Counted from the first letter of the stretch, positions 1 to 8,241 are shown. The stretch is DNA of 35,148 bases from Leptolyngbyaceae cyanobacterium T60_A2020_046 (GCA_015272155.1 JACYME010000170.1:1-35148), one strand, 5' to 3'. Program-made: numbers and translations. Notes: a model not told the origin generated them from the sequence alone.

Positions 1-2
1 GG

Positions 3-254
3 GAGGGATGGCAGGTTCTCAGGCACTGGATTCATCTCTCTGTTAGACCAGATATTTGCTCTCTTGACAACCCCTCTCTCGATTCCATTTCCACCGTCTT
101 ACCAGCGGTTATTGAGAAGTTACTTCTAGGTTATCTGCCGCCGCACAATTTCACCGTTATGCGCCGAGATCTCTCGGCGAAGATAATCCATATAACTAAC
201 TCTCATTCTGCATTCAAGATTGAACTTTTACTGCTTTCCAAGCAAGTGATGTAG
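3..254 (+). CDS. 3' part of an unidentified reading frame (starts before the window)
   Basis: A frame is open from the first bases to a TAG at 252-254, giving 83 codons with no start codon needed inside the window. The translation looks protein-like, with segments such as PSLDSISTVLPAVIEKLLLG and YLPPHNFTVMRRD, and ends in a Leu-rich stretch. I do not recognise a family. The local base composition is more AT-rich than in the rest of the window, so it could be an acquired gene or a decaying one. A chance open frame of this length is possible, so confidence is limited. A perfect 8-bp inverted repeat (CGCCGAGA/TCTCGGCG, 162-179) lies inside it. Confidence 0.4.
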   Translation, partial: EGWQVLRHWIHLSVRPDICSLDNPSLDSISTVLPAVIEKLLLGYLPPHNFTVMRRDLSAKIIHITNSHSAFKIELLLLSKQVM

Positions 255-471
255 GTTGATATCAAGGATGCCAATATAAATGCAAAATCATGCCAACTTC
301 AGCACTTGAATGACCTTAACTTCGGCTTCAAGAGGTAGAGAATTTACAAGCTGTAGGGTGGTGAGTATAGCGATGACATAAGCGGCACTCGAGCCATTAC
401 CGATAGGGCACACTTAAGCACCGCCCTCTCTCAGCAGCGCTTAGGTGTGCGGGGAGGCGGGTTCTGGGAAT

Positions 472-720
472 TCACAGGCGGCTATCGACGTAGCGTTTTC
501 CGCGTCGGATTGCTTCAGCTTGGGTTGGGGCATAGGGTACCGCGATCGCGCATCCGTCTGCATGGCTTGCCCACACCGCGTATGCAACCTGACCTTCCGT
601 TTCACTGCGATCAATTTCCAGCTTCCAACCTCGATAGTTAAAAGCCCAAACAATGTGAGGATAGTCTGGTTCCGCAAAAAACATTGGCCCGGTGCCTAAA
701 ACAATTGGGTGCGATCGCAT
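472..720 (-). CDS. small conserved-type cyanobacterial protein, unknown function
   Basis: An 82-residue protein with no signal peptide or membrane segment. The core has aromatic and acidic residues (FFAEPDYPHIVWAFNYRGWK) followed by a segment ending in AVPYAPTQAEAIRRGKRYVD. This looks like a compact alpha/beta fold of a type I associate with small cyanobacterial hypothetical proteins, but I cannot assign a function. The first ATG lies inside a HIP1 octamer without a clear Shine-Dalgarno, so Met13 (about base 684) is an alternative start. It stands alone, with repeat-rich intergenic DNA upstream. Confidence 0.6.
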   Translation of the reverse strand: MRSHPIVLGTGPMFFAEPDYPHIVWAFNYRGWKLEIDRSETEGQVAYAVWASHADGCAIAVPYAPTQAEAIRRGKRYVDSRL

Positions 721-939
721 CGCAGGTCAACACAATTCCCGAAAGCGGTTGATACCGCCACCCGACAGGGTCGTCCCCTAGAGGCTTTCAATTCCGTCGT
801 CTGTCATGTTTCAAGCATCGTGACAAACGGATTTAATGACTGTGACATGCATTCGCGCAGCAATGCACCCATTGGGAAGATAGCCAGTGACCTCTTATTT
901 ATTTCTCGGTATTGCTGCATCTGGGGACAAACGTTCCCA

Positions 940-1026
940 AACCCCTCACCCGAGTCCTCTCCCTCGGGAGAGGGAAGCTGCCTTTTAAGTCCTTCTCCAA
1001 AGGGAGAAGGGGTTAGGGATGAGGGT
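940..1026. repeat. GC-rich multi-hairpin intergenic repeat
   Basis: Two perfect or near-perfect hairpins lie side by side: CTCTCCC-TC-GGGAGAG (957-972) and CCTTCTCC-AAA-GGGAGAAGG (991-1010). They are bounded by CCCCTCACCC on the left and a partly complementary GGGATGAGGGT on the right. The layout is that of the REP-like palindromic repeats common between cyanobacterial genes. A degenerate relative may be present at 8242-8295. Apart from this and the repeat at 1129-1235, the gene-free stretch 721-1231 shows nothing I recognise. Confidence 0.6.
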
Positions 1027-1128
1027 AATTCATCCTGGAAATCAGCAATGCCAGGTATGCTCCCAACGAGATGCCCAACCTAGTATGACCGTAGGGCACC
1101 TCATCCGATTCATGCCTTGCGGCTACGG

Positions 1129-1235
1129 CTAGAACATCGATACAGAACCCCAGCTTTTTCCAGGGCTGACTCACGAAATGGGGCAAATTGCCAAGGAAAA
1201 ACCGGGGTTCTCGCCATGCTGCAACGGGACTCTAG
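1129..1235 (+). repeat. dispersed CTAG-bounded element, copy A (long form, 107 bp)
   Basis: The element begins CTAGAACATCGATACAG and ends ...GGGACTCTAG. It aligns along its full length with copy B (19938-20044, also 107 bp). The short copy C (28315-28368) matches its two outer parts. The ends are imperfect inverted repeats and the interior carries GAACCCC/GGGGTTC-type palindromes. The last CTAG contains the TAG stop codon of sodB read on the minus strand. It looks like a MITE or REP-like element; no transposase that mobilises it is evident here. Confidence 0.75.
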
Positions 1236-1831
1236 GCAGCGGCCAAATTTTGAGCCGCAAAGTCCCAATTCACCAGATGACTCAAAAAGGTGCTGATGTA
1301 ATCAGGGCGCTTGTTCTGATAGTCCAGATAGTAAGCATGTTCCCAAACATCCATCGTCAAGAGCGGCACCTGACCACTCGTAAGCGGGTTGTCCGCATTC
1401 AGGGTCTTAGTAACTTTGAGGGTGCCGCCATCTAACACGAGCCATGCCCAGCCACTCCCAAATTGAGTCGCCCCTGCGGTTTTGAAGGCTTCTGCAAACT
1501 GATCAAAACTGCCGAAATCGGCCTCAATTTTCTTCGCCAAGTCACCCGTGGGCTGACCACCACCACCGGGCTTCATGCTGTTCCAGTAAAAGGTGTGGTT
1601 CCAGGCTTGGGCCGCGTTGTTAAACACGCCGTTTTTGGCGGGATCGCTCGCCAGCGCCTTAATCGCAGCTTCGATAGATTGGCTGTCGAGATCGGTGCCT
1701 TTCACTGCGTCATTGAACTTGCTGACATAGGCCGCGTGGTGCTTATCGTGGTGAAACTCTAGGGTGCTTTTGGAAATGTAAGGCTCAAGAGCCGTGTAGT
1801 CATAGGGCAATGGGGCAAGCTCGTATGCCAT
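1232..1831 (-). CDS. sodB: iron superoxide dismutase
   Basis: Converts superoxide to peroxide and oxygen in the cytoplasm. The 199 residues are a typical length for the Fe/Mn SOD family. Visible landmarks are the N-terminal metal His in LEFHHDKHHAAYV, the AWNHTFYWNSM segment, QFGSGWAWLV, and the C-terminal DVWEHAYYLDYQNKRPDYI that supplies Asp and His ligands. The AWNHTFYW pattern and lack of a leader favour the cytosolic Fe type. An AGAGGAGA Shine-Dalgarno lies about 11 bases before the ATG. The stop codon TAG belongs to the terminal CTAG of dispersed element copy A, so the transcript runs straight into that element. The gene is divergent from the hli gene, with about 390 bp between them. 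Confidence 0.96.
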   Translation of the reverse strand: MAYELAPLPYDYTALEPYISKSTLEFHHDKHHAAYVSKFNDAVKGTDLDSQSIEAAIKALASDPAKNGVFNNAAQAWNHTFYWNSMKPGGGGQPTGDLAKKIEADFGSFDQFAEAFKTAGATQFGSGWAWLVLDGGTLKVTKTLNADNPLTSGQVPLLTMDVWEHAYYLDYQNKRPDYISTFLSHLVNWDFAAQNLAAA

Positions 1832-2173
1832 AACCGTTGAAGTCTCCTCTCAGTTGGCTGCTAGGGCTCAGAAGGCCGTAGCTCGGGCTGGCTACGGGCG
1901 ATCGCACATGGGAGAACCCCAATGATCACCGCTTCCCTAGACCCAAGTGCAACCGCAAACAGCGTCGTGGACACGACTCGGCCATTGTGATGAACTGGCC
2001 TTCTGCGCCTCTCTAGGTCGGAGAATAGCTCACTCCCTTGTCCTCGACTATCCGCCCCAGGGGCATTCTGCGGGGTTTTCGATCAAGCGATGGCGCAGAT
2101 TTTTAGGAAATCGCGATCGCCGCCCCCTCGCTCGGAAGTTCTGTCAAGCATCCTCTAATCTTTGCAATATTTA

Positions 2174-2191
2174 TTTACATTGTGTTACAAT
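2174..2191 (+). promoter_or_regulatory. HLR1 motif, probable RpaB binding site of the hli gene
   Basis: TTTACATT-GT-GTTACAAT is a full match to the cyanobacterial HLR1 pattern, (G/T)TTACA(T/A)(T/A) repeated after two bases. It lies 27 bases before the hli start codon. HLR1 is known as the binding site of the response regulator RpaB at high-light genes, hli genes among them. Binding here is inferred from the motif. Confidence 0.8.
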
Positions 2192-2218
2192 TAGTGCAAT
2201 CGCAAAGGAAAACTAAAC

Positions 2219-2431
2219 ATGACAACTCGCGGATACACCACCGAAGAAGGTAATCGTCTCAATAATTTCGCAATTGAGCCTAAGGTTTATGTCGATGACT
2301 CCCAGCAGTTTGGGTTCAATACCTATGCAGAAAAGCTGAACGGGCGTCTTGCTATGGTTGGTTTTATCTCTGCCATTGCCTTTGAAGCGCTGACCGGCCA
2401 AGGCATCATTAGCTGGTTAACCCACCTCTAA
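2219..2431 (+). CDS. hli: high-light-inducible protein (Hlip, one-helix CAB-like)
   Basis: A 70-residue thylakoid protein of the HliA/HliB class. The N-terminal [17 protein letters not shown] is the class signature. The single transmembrane helix carries the chlorophyll-binding motif [13 protein letters not shown] (the ExxNxR-type motif, about residues 38-50), and the tail is [11 protein letters not shown]. Members of this family bind chlorophyll and carotenoid and protect photosystem II assembly intermediates under excess light. A good Shine-Dalgarno (AAGGAA, 2205-2210) and an HLR1 site precede it, and a Rho-independent terminator follows. It is therefore probably a monocistronic, light-stress-regulated gene. 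Confidence 0.95.
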   Translation: MTTRGYTTEEGNRLNNFAIEPKVYVDDSQQFGFNTYAEKLNGRLAMVGFISAIAFEALTGQGIISWLTHL

Positions 2432-2477
2432 GGCACGCTTTGACGGTCACCGTCTGACTTTTAGAGAAGTTTGTAGG

Positions 2478-2508
2478 GCCGCTCCAGAATTGTTTGGGGC
2501 GGCTTTTC
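2478..2508 (+). terminator. Rho-independent terminator of hli
   Basis: GCCGCTCC (2478-2485) can pair with GGGGCGGC (2496-2503), with one G-U pair and a 10-base loop. TTTTCT follows directly. It lies 46 bases after the hli stop codon on the same strand. Confidence 0.8.
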
Positions 2509-2521
2509 TAGTAGTTCTAGA

Positions 2522-3398
2522 TAAGAATGAGAAGCGGCGGCATACAGTTTAGACTTACGGCAACGGGCGATTGATCGGGCAATCAAGGCCACTCAGTGAA
2601 AGCAACGGCTAAGCTGTTTCAAATCAGTGTGGCAATCCTTTATCGTTGGCGAAAACGTCCCACGTTGGAGCGGACTGTGGTGCGCCAATGCCGCCGGAAG
2701 CTGAACCCAGAAGCCCTCCGTCAGCCTGTGTGGGACTATCCTGAGGCGCGGTTGCAAGGCCGGGCTAAGCAGTTTGGCGTCTATCCCAGTGCCATTGGTT
2801 ACGCCTTCAAACGCCACCGCATGACCGTAAAAAAGCAGTTCCGCTCCCGACAGCGCGACCATCAGCAACGGCAAGTCTTTCTCGCCCGGTTGCGTCAGTT
2901 CCTCCTGCAATGGGGTCGCACTGCCATCATCTATCTCGACGAGAGTGGTTTTGAACTAGCGTATCCAACACGGTTTGCCTGCTCTGCTCGGGGTCAACCG
3001 GTCTACGGCAAACGCTCCAGCCAAAGGCGATCGCAGCAAAATCTCATCGCGGCTCGCACCCCTCAGGCATTTTGAGCCTCCATGATGGTCGCGGGCAGCG
3101 TTCCGGCGATCGTCCTTGAAACCTGGCTAGCAGAGCATCTCTGTCCCGTTTTAGCGCCGCACTCCCTCCTAGTTTTAGATAATGCTCGCGTTCATCGACC
3201 GGAGCAGGCCAACGAGATTGCGGCAGCGGCTGGCCATCAGGTGGTGTTCTTGCCGCCCTATTCCCCTAATTTCAACGAAATCGAGGATGACTTTGCGGCG
3301 TTGAAAAAGATTCTGGCCTATGCCCCTGAGGGCACTACGTTGGATGAAGTCGTGGCTAGCTATCGATGTGCCTGAAGCTAACCCGATTCTCATTCTTA
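2522..3398 (+). mobile_element. IS630-family insertion sequence, decayed
   Basis: The ends carry matching terminal inverted repeats: AGAATGAGAA at 2524-2533 and TTCTCATTCT at 3387-3396. Each is flanked by the dinucleotide TA (2522-2523 and 3397-3398), the target duplication expected of IS630/Tc1-type elements. The span of about 0.88 kb encloses a single transposase frame that is damaged in two places. The right TA lies within the stop codon of the neighbouring Nudix gene, so the insertion went in at that gene's 3' end. Confidence 0.85.
2540..3375 (+). pseudogene. IS630-family transposase, frameshifted and with an in-frame stop
   Basis: The N-terminal helix-turn-helix begins as AYSLDLRQRAIDRAIKA in one frame (2540-2590). 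It continues as HSVKATAKLFQISVAILYRWRK in another frame from about 2590, implying one lost base. That second frame meets TGA at 3073-3075 and then continues unshifted to 3375. The DDE catalytic residues can all be seen: IIYLDESGF, LLVLDNARVH and FNEIEDDFAALKK. The usual initiator ATG before AYSLDLR is also gone (GCG in its place). With a missing start, a frameshift and a nonsense codon, the enzyme cannot be made intact. Confidence 0.88.
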
Positions 3399-3407
3399 AT
3401 GAGAATC
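3385..3407. repeat. perfect 10-bp palindrome across the IS630 right junction
   Basis: GATTCTCATT (3385-3394), the spacer CTT, then AATGAGAATC (3398-3407). One arm is the IS terminal repeat and the other is host sequence inside the Nudix gene end. See the findings for possible explanations. Confidence 0.7.
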
Positions 3408-3887
3408 ACTATAGTTTGACAAGCGGCGATCGCCTTGCAGCAGGCTGACCAAGCTGTCGAGAAACGGGATTTGAGCCTTAATAATGTAGTGTTTTGCCGT
3501 GGGGATAGAGAACCACGCGGCCCGGTCGATTTCGGGAAACTCCTTCATCTGGCCTGATCGCGGCGGCCACTCTAGGGTAAAGGTGTTGCTTTTCACCAGG
3601 GCGGGATCACAATCGCCTTCAAAGGCCCAGGCTTTGACTCGTTTGTTGGACTGACGAATTTCGGGCAATTCTAAAAACGGGGCGGTGGGCGTCAGGCCCG
3701 TTTCTTCCATAAACTCGCGGCGGGCGGTTTCAAACAGGTCTTCCCCGGCTTCGGTTAATCCCTTAGGAATCGTCCACACGCCGGTTTCTCGTTTTAGCCA
3801 AAACGGCCCGCCCGGGTGCACGAGCAGCACCTCAACGCCCTGGGGCGTCTGGCGATACATCAGCATTCCAGCGCTTTGCTTTGCCAT
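3396..3887 (-). CDS. Nudix hydrolase
   Basis: A 163-residue member of the Nudix superfamily, enzymes that hydrolyse a nucleoside diphosphate linked to another moiety. The Nudix box is complete at residues 43-65: G-x5-E-x7-R-E-x2-E-E-x-G-L (GLTEAGED..ARREFMEETGL). The preceding strand FWLKRETGVWTIPKG and the later NKRVKAWAFEGD resemble the bis(5'-nucleosyl)-tetraphosphatase/NTP pyrophosphohydrolase-like subgroup, but the substrate cannot be read from sequence. The TAA stop codon lies exactly at the TA target of the IS630 element, so the last residues (about NYSDSH) may have been altered by the insertion. It is divergent from the deacetylase gene. Confidence 0.88.
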   Translation of the reverse strand: MAKQSAGMLMYRQTPQGVEVLLVHPGGPFWLKRETGVWTIPKGLTEAGEDLFETARREFMEETGLTPTAPFLELPEIRQSNKRVKAWAFEGDCDPALVKSNTFTLEWPPRSGQMKEFPEIDRAAWFSIPTAKHYIIKAQIPFLDSLVSLLQGDRRLSNYSDSH

Positions 3888-4027
3888 GATGTCAGAGGGC
3901 GCGATCGCAACCTCTTAAATAGCCCTGATTGACCTTGAAAAAACCGTGGCGCATTGGGGCGAGGCCCAACGGAAAACACGATTCTATCGAGATTCGAGAT
4001 TCACGTTACACCAAGGAGATGGCTGGG

Positions 4028-4792
4028 ATGCCGCAGGTTCTACAACGAGTTGTGGAAGGGCTTGCACAGCGCTTTCCCAATGCAATTTTCTACAAGCGTA
4101 CCAATGGGAAGGCCATTGCGTTGACGATTGACGACATTCCGACGCCCTTTGGGGGCGATCGCAATGCAACGCGCTGGATCTTGGACGCGATCGCCCGCCA
4201 TAACGCCCACTCCAGCGCCTCTCCGGCCCAAGCGACCTGGTTTGTGATTGGCAGCCATGTGGGGGGCGATCGCGCCCTGCTGCCCGACATCTTGGCCCAG
4301 GGGCACGAGCTGGGAAATCACGGCTGGGTTGATGCCTGGGCCTTTCGCGAGTCGCCCGATGCCTTTGTGGACAGCGTGACACGTACCCATGCGGTGCTGC
4401 AAGCCGCCGCCCCAGCCGCCACCCTCCAGTGGTATTGCCCCGGACGCGCCCTCTACCCCCCCCCCATGGTGACGTCGCTGCGATCGCTGCCCGGCTATCA
4501 GCCGCGCCTAGCCTTAGCCTCCATGCTGCCCCTCGACACGCGATTTCCAACCGCCGCCCCCGGCTTCACGCGACGCTATGCCCTGGCCCACACCTTCCCC
4601 GGCGCGATTTTGCTGCTGCATGGCGGCTCCACCGCGCAAGCCCAAAATACCGCACGGGTGTTGACGGATCTACTGCCTCGCCTTTGCGATCGCGGCTACC
4701 GCATCCTCACCTTGAGCGACCTGTGGGCGCTGCCGCCCGAGTGTGCTGGAGGTCAGGTTTGGCAAAAGCCAGTGGATCGCTGCTCGGCATAG
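4028..4792 (+). CDS. polysaccharide deacetylase family protein (NodB fold)
   Basis: A predicted metal-dependent carbohydrate esterase of the NodB/CE4 superfamily, which removes N- or O-acetyl groups from polysaccharides. Motif 1 is ALTIDDIP, supplying the catalytic and metal Asp pair. Motif 2 is GHELGNHGWVD: the first metal His is present, but Asp stands where many members have the second His. Motif 3 is WYCPGRALY, with Cys where Arg of R-P-G/P is common. The last motif is GAILLLHGG. I chose the ATG at 4028 because AAGGAG (4013-4018) lies 9 bases upstream; an upstream TTG at 3929 would give 287 residues but has no such support. No clear signal peptide is seen with this start. The 3' end overlaps the convergent amine oxidase gene by 40 bp. 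Confidence 0.85.
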   Translation: MPQVLQRVVEGLAQRFPNAIFYKRTNGKAIALTIDDIPTPFGGDRNATRWILDAIARHNAHSSASPAQATWFVIGSHVGGDRALLPDILAQGHELGNHGWVDAWAFRESPDAFVDSVTRTHAVLQAAAPAATLQWYCPGRALYPPPMVTSLRSLPGYQPRLALASMLPLDTRFPTAAPGFTRRYALAHTFPGAILLLHGGSTAQAQNTARVLTDLLPRLCDRGYRILTLSDLWALPPECAGGQVWQKPVDRCSA

Positions 4793-6237
4793 GTGGCAAG
4801 GCGTGATCGCTGAGTCGCTGCGGCCTCGGCTTGGCCCAGTTCTTCAAGCAGCGTAAGGGCGACCTGTTCCGCCGTTTCGCAGGCTCCTTCCATGTAGCCC
4901 TGATAGCGGCGCGAGCAGTGCTCTCCGGCAAAGAAGAGATTGCCGACGCGATCGCCCTCGCAGCCATAGAGCTGCGACCACTGCCCCACCCGATAGCAAG
5001 AATAGGCTCCACGCAGCCGGGGATCCTCTAGCCACGGGCTTCTCAGGCCATCATGGCGATCGGTCGCGGCAGCAACACCGGGAAAGATTTGGTCGAGCTG
5101 ATGGATCACGGCCTCCGTAGCCGCCGGCAGGTCAGCTTCAGACAGTTCGTGCCCCGCCGCCCCACCGGGATAGCTCACCAGCAGTCCGGCGGTGTCAGAA
5201 AAAAGGCTATCGCTGGCTTCCCAGCAGTGCTGCAAAGGCAGGTCGGTGTAGGCGAGGCCGTTGCGATGGTTGGCTTGCCAGGGCTTGTGGTGATGGGCAG
5301 TGATTAGCTTGGTGGGGCTGTTGTAAGACAATTCGGCGATTGCGCGGCGTTTGGCCTCGGGTAGGGGCACCGTCAAGTCGATTTGGCGCAGGGCGGTGAA
5401 GGGTAGGGTCAGCACGAGGCGATCGCAAACCCCTTCCTTCAAATCATCGCCCTGGCGCACGCGGAGGCGATAGCCACCGTCAGGATTCGGGGCGATCGCC
5501 TCCACAACGGATTGGAACTGGACACACTCGCCCACCGCCGCCGCCAGCGCATCGGGAAGCTGCTGATTGCCGCCCCGCAGGTAATAGCGCTCGTCGCTGG
5601 TGCCCCACAGAACGGCGCAGTCCTCTGGCTGACGAAAAAAGCACAGTAGATTTAGGCAAGATTGGTCAGTTGCAGCCATGCCGTACTTAATGGTGTAGGC
5701 CACTGCAATGACCCGCTGGAGCTGGGGCGACGCGCCAATTTTCGCCAGATAGTCGGGGATGGACAGGGCATCGAGGGTGGCGATCGCGGGGGTCACCACC
5801 GCCGTATCGAAAAAGGTTTGCACCGCCTCCCAATCGTCCTGGTGGGCCTGCATCACGGTGGCAAACTCCGCCATGATGGCTGTGCTATCCAACCGCGCTC
5901 CGTTAAAGAAAAAGGTTTCCTCTGCATCCGGGGCCATGACTGCACCTACATCGGCAATGGGCAGGCCGAAGGTTTGGGCTAAATTCAGGCAGGCCACATG
6001 ATCGGAGTCAAAGGCTTCGCCGCCGAGCTCTGCGGTGATGCTGGTGCCCAAGGCGTTGGGGATGCTGTAGATTCGTCCGCCGGTGCGATCGCTGGCCTCT
6101 AGACAACAGACGGGCACCCTCGCCTGCCAGAGCCGATAGGTAGCCACCAGCCCTGCCAAGCCCGCCCCGACCACCACCACCGGAGCCGACTCAGCGGTTC
6201 CTCCCGCCTGAGAAAAGTTGAGGAATGAGTTCACCAT
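4753..6237 (-). CDS. FAD-dependent amine oxidase family protein
   Basis: A 494-residue flavoprotein of the monoamine oxidase/polyamine oxidase/L-amino-acid oxidase/phytoene-desaturase superfamily. The N-terminal dinucleotide-binding motif is VVVVGAGLAGLVATYRL (about residues 20-36), followed by LEASDRTGGRIYS, the GG-R signature after the FAD ribose-binding Glu. The C-terminal FAD segment is NLFFAGEHCSRRYQGYMEGA. There is no transmembrane helix or convincing signal peptide. Amine oxidases of this type deaminate amines or amino acids and release peroxide; the exact substrate is unknown. The gene is divergent from the spermidine-forming fusion gene at 6931, which makes a polyamine substrate worth testing. 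The 3' end overlaps the deacetylase gene. Confidence 0.88.
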   Translation of the reverse strand: MVNSFLNFSQAGGTAESAPVVVVGAGLAGLVATYRLWQARVPVCCLEASDRTGGRIYSIPNALGTSITAELGGEAFDSDHVACLNLAQTFGLPIADVGAVMAPDAEETFFFNGARLDSTAIMAEFATVMQAHQDDWEAVQTFFDTAVVTPAIATLDALSIPDYLAKIGASPQLQRVIAVAYTIKYGMAATDQSCLNLLCFFRQPEDCAVLWGTSDERYYLRGGNQQLPDALAAAVGECVQFQSVVEAIAPNPDGGYRLRVRQGDDLKEGVCDRLVLTLPFTALRQIDLTVPLPEAKRRAIAELSYNSPTKLITAHHHKPWQANHRNGLAYTDLPLQHCWEASDSLFSDTAGLLVSYPGGAAGHELSEADLPAATEAVIHQLDQIFPGVAAATDRHDGLRSPWLEDPRLRGAYSCYRVGQWSQLYGCEGDRVGNLFFAGEHCSRRYQGYMEGACETAEQVALTLLEELGQAEAAATQRSRLATYAEQRSTGFCQT

Positions 6238-6930
6238 GCAACTGAACGCAGTAAGCTAAAAGACCTGCCTCAACCATACGCTGTGGCGAGTGCGATCGCG
6301 CCGATACGAGGGGGGCTGGGGCTTGATCGTGGGCAGTGCAGACAACCACTGCCGCAAGCGAGTGGACAGATTGGTCTAGAGATCGCAGGTTATCCCTAGG
6401 TTAACGCCAATCGTCCAATCTTCCGCCATATTTGGGGTGACTTCGGGCTTGAAACATTGCAGATTTCAACCGCAATTCATGACCGTTGCTTGTGCCCCGT
6501 TTGGCGTTGAGAGCAATGGTGTCACCGCGATCGTCTCTAACGCCAGGTTTGACCTTACACTTTGACAAGGGCCTTCCCGCGATCGCGGGCGGTGATTATT
6601 TTTTTCAACCTAGGGCTCAATCACCATTTATCATCAAGCCCCCTTTAAATCCGATTCATCATGCCAACGACTGTGAGATAAGCGTCAAGCTTCACAAGCT
6701 CTACCGCGATTTCTCACAACTTCAAAACCACACTGAAAGGCACGAATTTTCGGCCTTCGCGCCGTTTGCAAATCCCCTCTTACAGCATTTCCTTGCTTAG
6801 TGAGATCCCCCTTGTCCCCTGATGCCAATGGTTACTTGACTATTTTTGCACCTCACTGGCTTCAGGAATGCGGTAATGCGATATCTTGATTGGGGTTTGC
6901 ATCCACTTCTTGGAGGGATTAGGACGCAAA
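6238..6930. other. long intergenic region between divergent amine oxidase and speDE genes
   Basis: About 690 bp without a gene I can support. It contains some HIP1 sites and a T-rich stretch near 6597-6605. The only sizeable open frame (6486-6800) has poor composition and no ribosome-binding site. Near the right end is the Shine-Dalgarno AGGA, six bases before the speDE start codon at 6931. Promoters for both flanking genes must lie here, but I cannot place them. Confidence 0.5.
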
Positions 6931-8220
6931 ATGAACTCTCTTGGACGCCATATTCTCGTTGAATTTTACGGTTGCTCAACCGAGGTACTCAATGACGTGC
7001 CTCGCATTGAGTCCAGCATGTTAGAAGCTGCAAAGGAAGCTGGGGCAACTATCATCAGCTCAGTTTTTCATCATTTCTCACCCTTTGGCGTCTCTGGCGT
7101 CGTGGTGATTCAAGAAAGTCACCTCGCCATTCACACCTGGCCCGAATATCGCTACGCAGCGGTTGATTTGTTCACCTGTGGCTATTCTGTGAATCCGTGG
7201 GTGTCCTATGAGATTTTGAAGAATGCCTTTGAGGCCGAACACGGCTCCGCAATTGAGCTAAATCGCGGTCAGCTTGAATTGTTGGAGCGATCGGAAATTG
7301 ACCTGGGTGAACTGCGCGATGAAGCCACCCAAAAACTCGTGACACCGCGCTATAGCCGTAGCGTTTGGTTCACCGATCGCAACGAAAATATTGCCCTCTC
7401 GATTCGTCACAAGGGCGATCGCGTTTTTCGTGAAAAATCCCCCTATCAAACGGTCGAGATTTTCGACACCTTTGAGTACGGCAAAATGCTCACCGTAGAC
7501 AACATGGTGATGTGCTCAGAGAATGATGAAAAGGCCTACCACGAGATGATTATTCACGTGCCGATGCTGGTGCAGCCCGCCATCAAAGATGTGCTGGTAA
7601 TTGGCGGCGGCGACGGCGGCAGCGTGCGCGAAATTCTCAAACATCCCGGCGTCGAATCCATCACGATGGTTGAAATTGATGAGGTGGTGGTGCGTGCCTC
7701 CCGCGAATTTTTGCCCTCGCTATCTTCAGGGCTGGATGATCCCAAACTGAAGCTGATCATCGGCGACGGCATTGAGTTTGTGAATCAGGCGGCGTCAGGC
7801 TCCTACGACCTAATTGTGGTGGATTCTTCTGACCCCGTTGGCCCTTCGGAAGGACTCTTTAGCAAGAGTTTTTACACCGATGTGCATCGCTGTTTGCGTC
7901 CCGACGGCTTGATGACAGCCCAGAGCGAATCACCCCGCTTTAATCAGCGCGCCTTTGTGGATCTCAACCATTGCCTGAAGGATATTTTTGGGGAAGACCA
8001 AGTGCAGTGCTATTTGGCCTTTATTCCCACCTATCCGACGGGGATGTGGAGCTTCTCTTTTTGCTCGAAGAATGGCGTTCACCCGGTGCAAGATTTGGAG
8101 CGCGATCGCGCCGCCAAATTTGCAGAAGCCAACGGCTTGCAATACTACAACGCCGACATGCACCAGGCTGCCTTCTGCCTGCCCACCTTCATTCGCACCA
8201 TGCTTAACCGCACGGCGTAG
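6931..8220 (+). CDS. fused S-adenosylmethionine decarboxylase - spermidine synthase
   Basis: One 429-residue protein joins two consecutive steps of spermidine synthesis. Residues 1 to about 125 are a bacterial SpeD/SpeH-type AdoMet decarboxylase. The self-cleavage site is Glu62-Ser63 in [13 protein letters not shown], where Ser63 becomes the pyruvoyl group; His68 and Cys83 (FTCGY) are the expected processing and catalytic residues. After a linker, residues about 138-429 are an aminopropyltransferase (SpeE): [22 protein letters not shown] (225-230) for the decarboxylated AdoMet site, MVEIDE (Glu248) and [13 protein letters not shown] with the catalytic Asp. I chose the ATG at 6931, which has AGGA six bases upstream and begins the family's usual [12 protein letters not shown]. 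No intervening stop or frameshift is present. An in-frame alternative start at 6886 adds 15 residues unlike the family. Confidence 0.95.
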   Translation: MNSLGRHILVEFYGCSTEVLNDVPRIESSMLEAAKEAGATIISSVFHHFSPFGVSGVVVIQESHLAIHTWPEYRYAAVDLFTCGYSVNPWVSYEILKNAFEAEHGSAIELNRGQLELLERSEIDLGELRDEATQKLVTPRYSRSVWFTDRNENIALSIRHKGDRVFREKSPYQTVEIFDTFEYGKMLTVDNMVMCSENDEKAYHEMIIHVPMLVQPAIKDVLVIGGGDGGSVREILKHPGVESITMVEIDEVVVRASREFLPSLSSGLDDPKLKLIIGDGIEFVNQAASGSYDLIVVDSSDPVGPSEGLFSKSFYTDVHRCLRPDGLMTAQSESPRFNQRAFVDLNHCLKDIFGEDQVQCYLAFIPTYPTGMWSFSFCSKNGVHPVQDLERDRAAKFAEANGLQYYNADMHQAAFCLPTFIRTMLNRTA

Positions 8221-8241
8221 CACTCCCAACGTCGCTTTGCG

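Noticed and set aside
3073-3075. In-frame TGA of the IS630 transposase as a selenocysteine or readthrough codon
   Set aside because: The gene also has a frameshift and a missing start codon, so decay is the simpler explanation.
3385-3407. Fur-box-like reading of the TTCTCATT/AATGAGAA palindrome
   Set aside because: The half-sites point the wrong way for the Fur consensus, and one arm is the IS terminal repeat.
6486-6800. 104-codon open frame in the amine oxidase/speDE gap
   Set aside because: No ribosome-binding site, odd composition and no recognisable motif.
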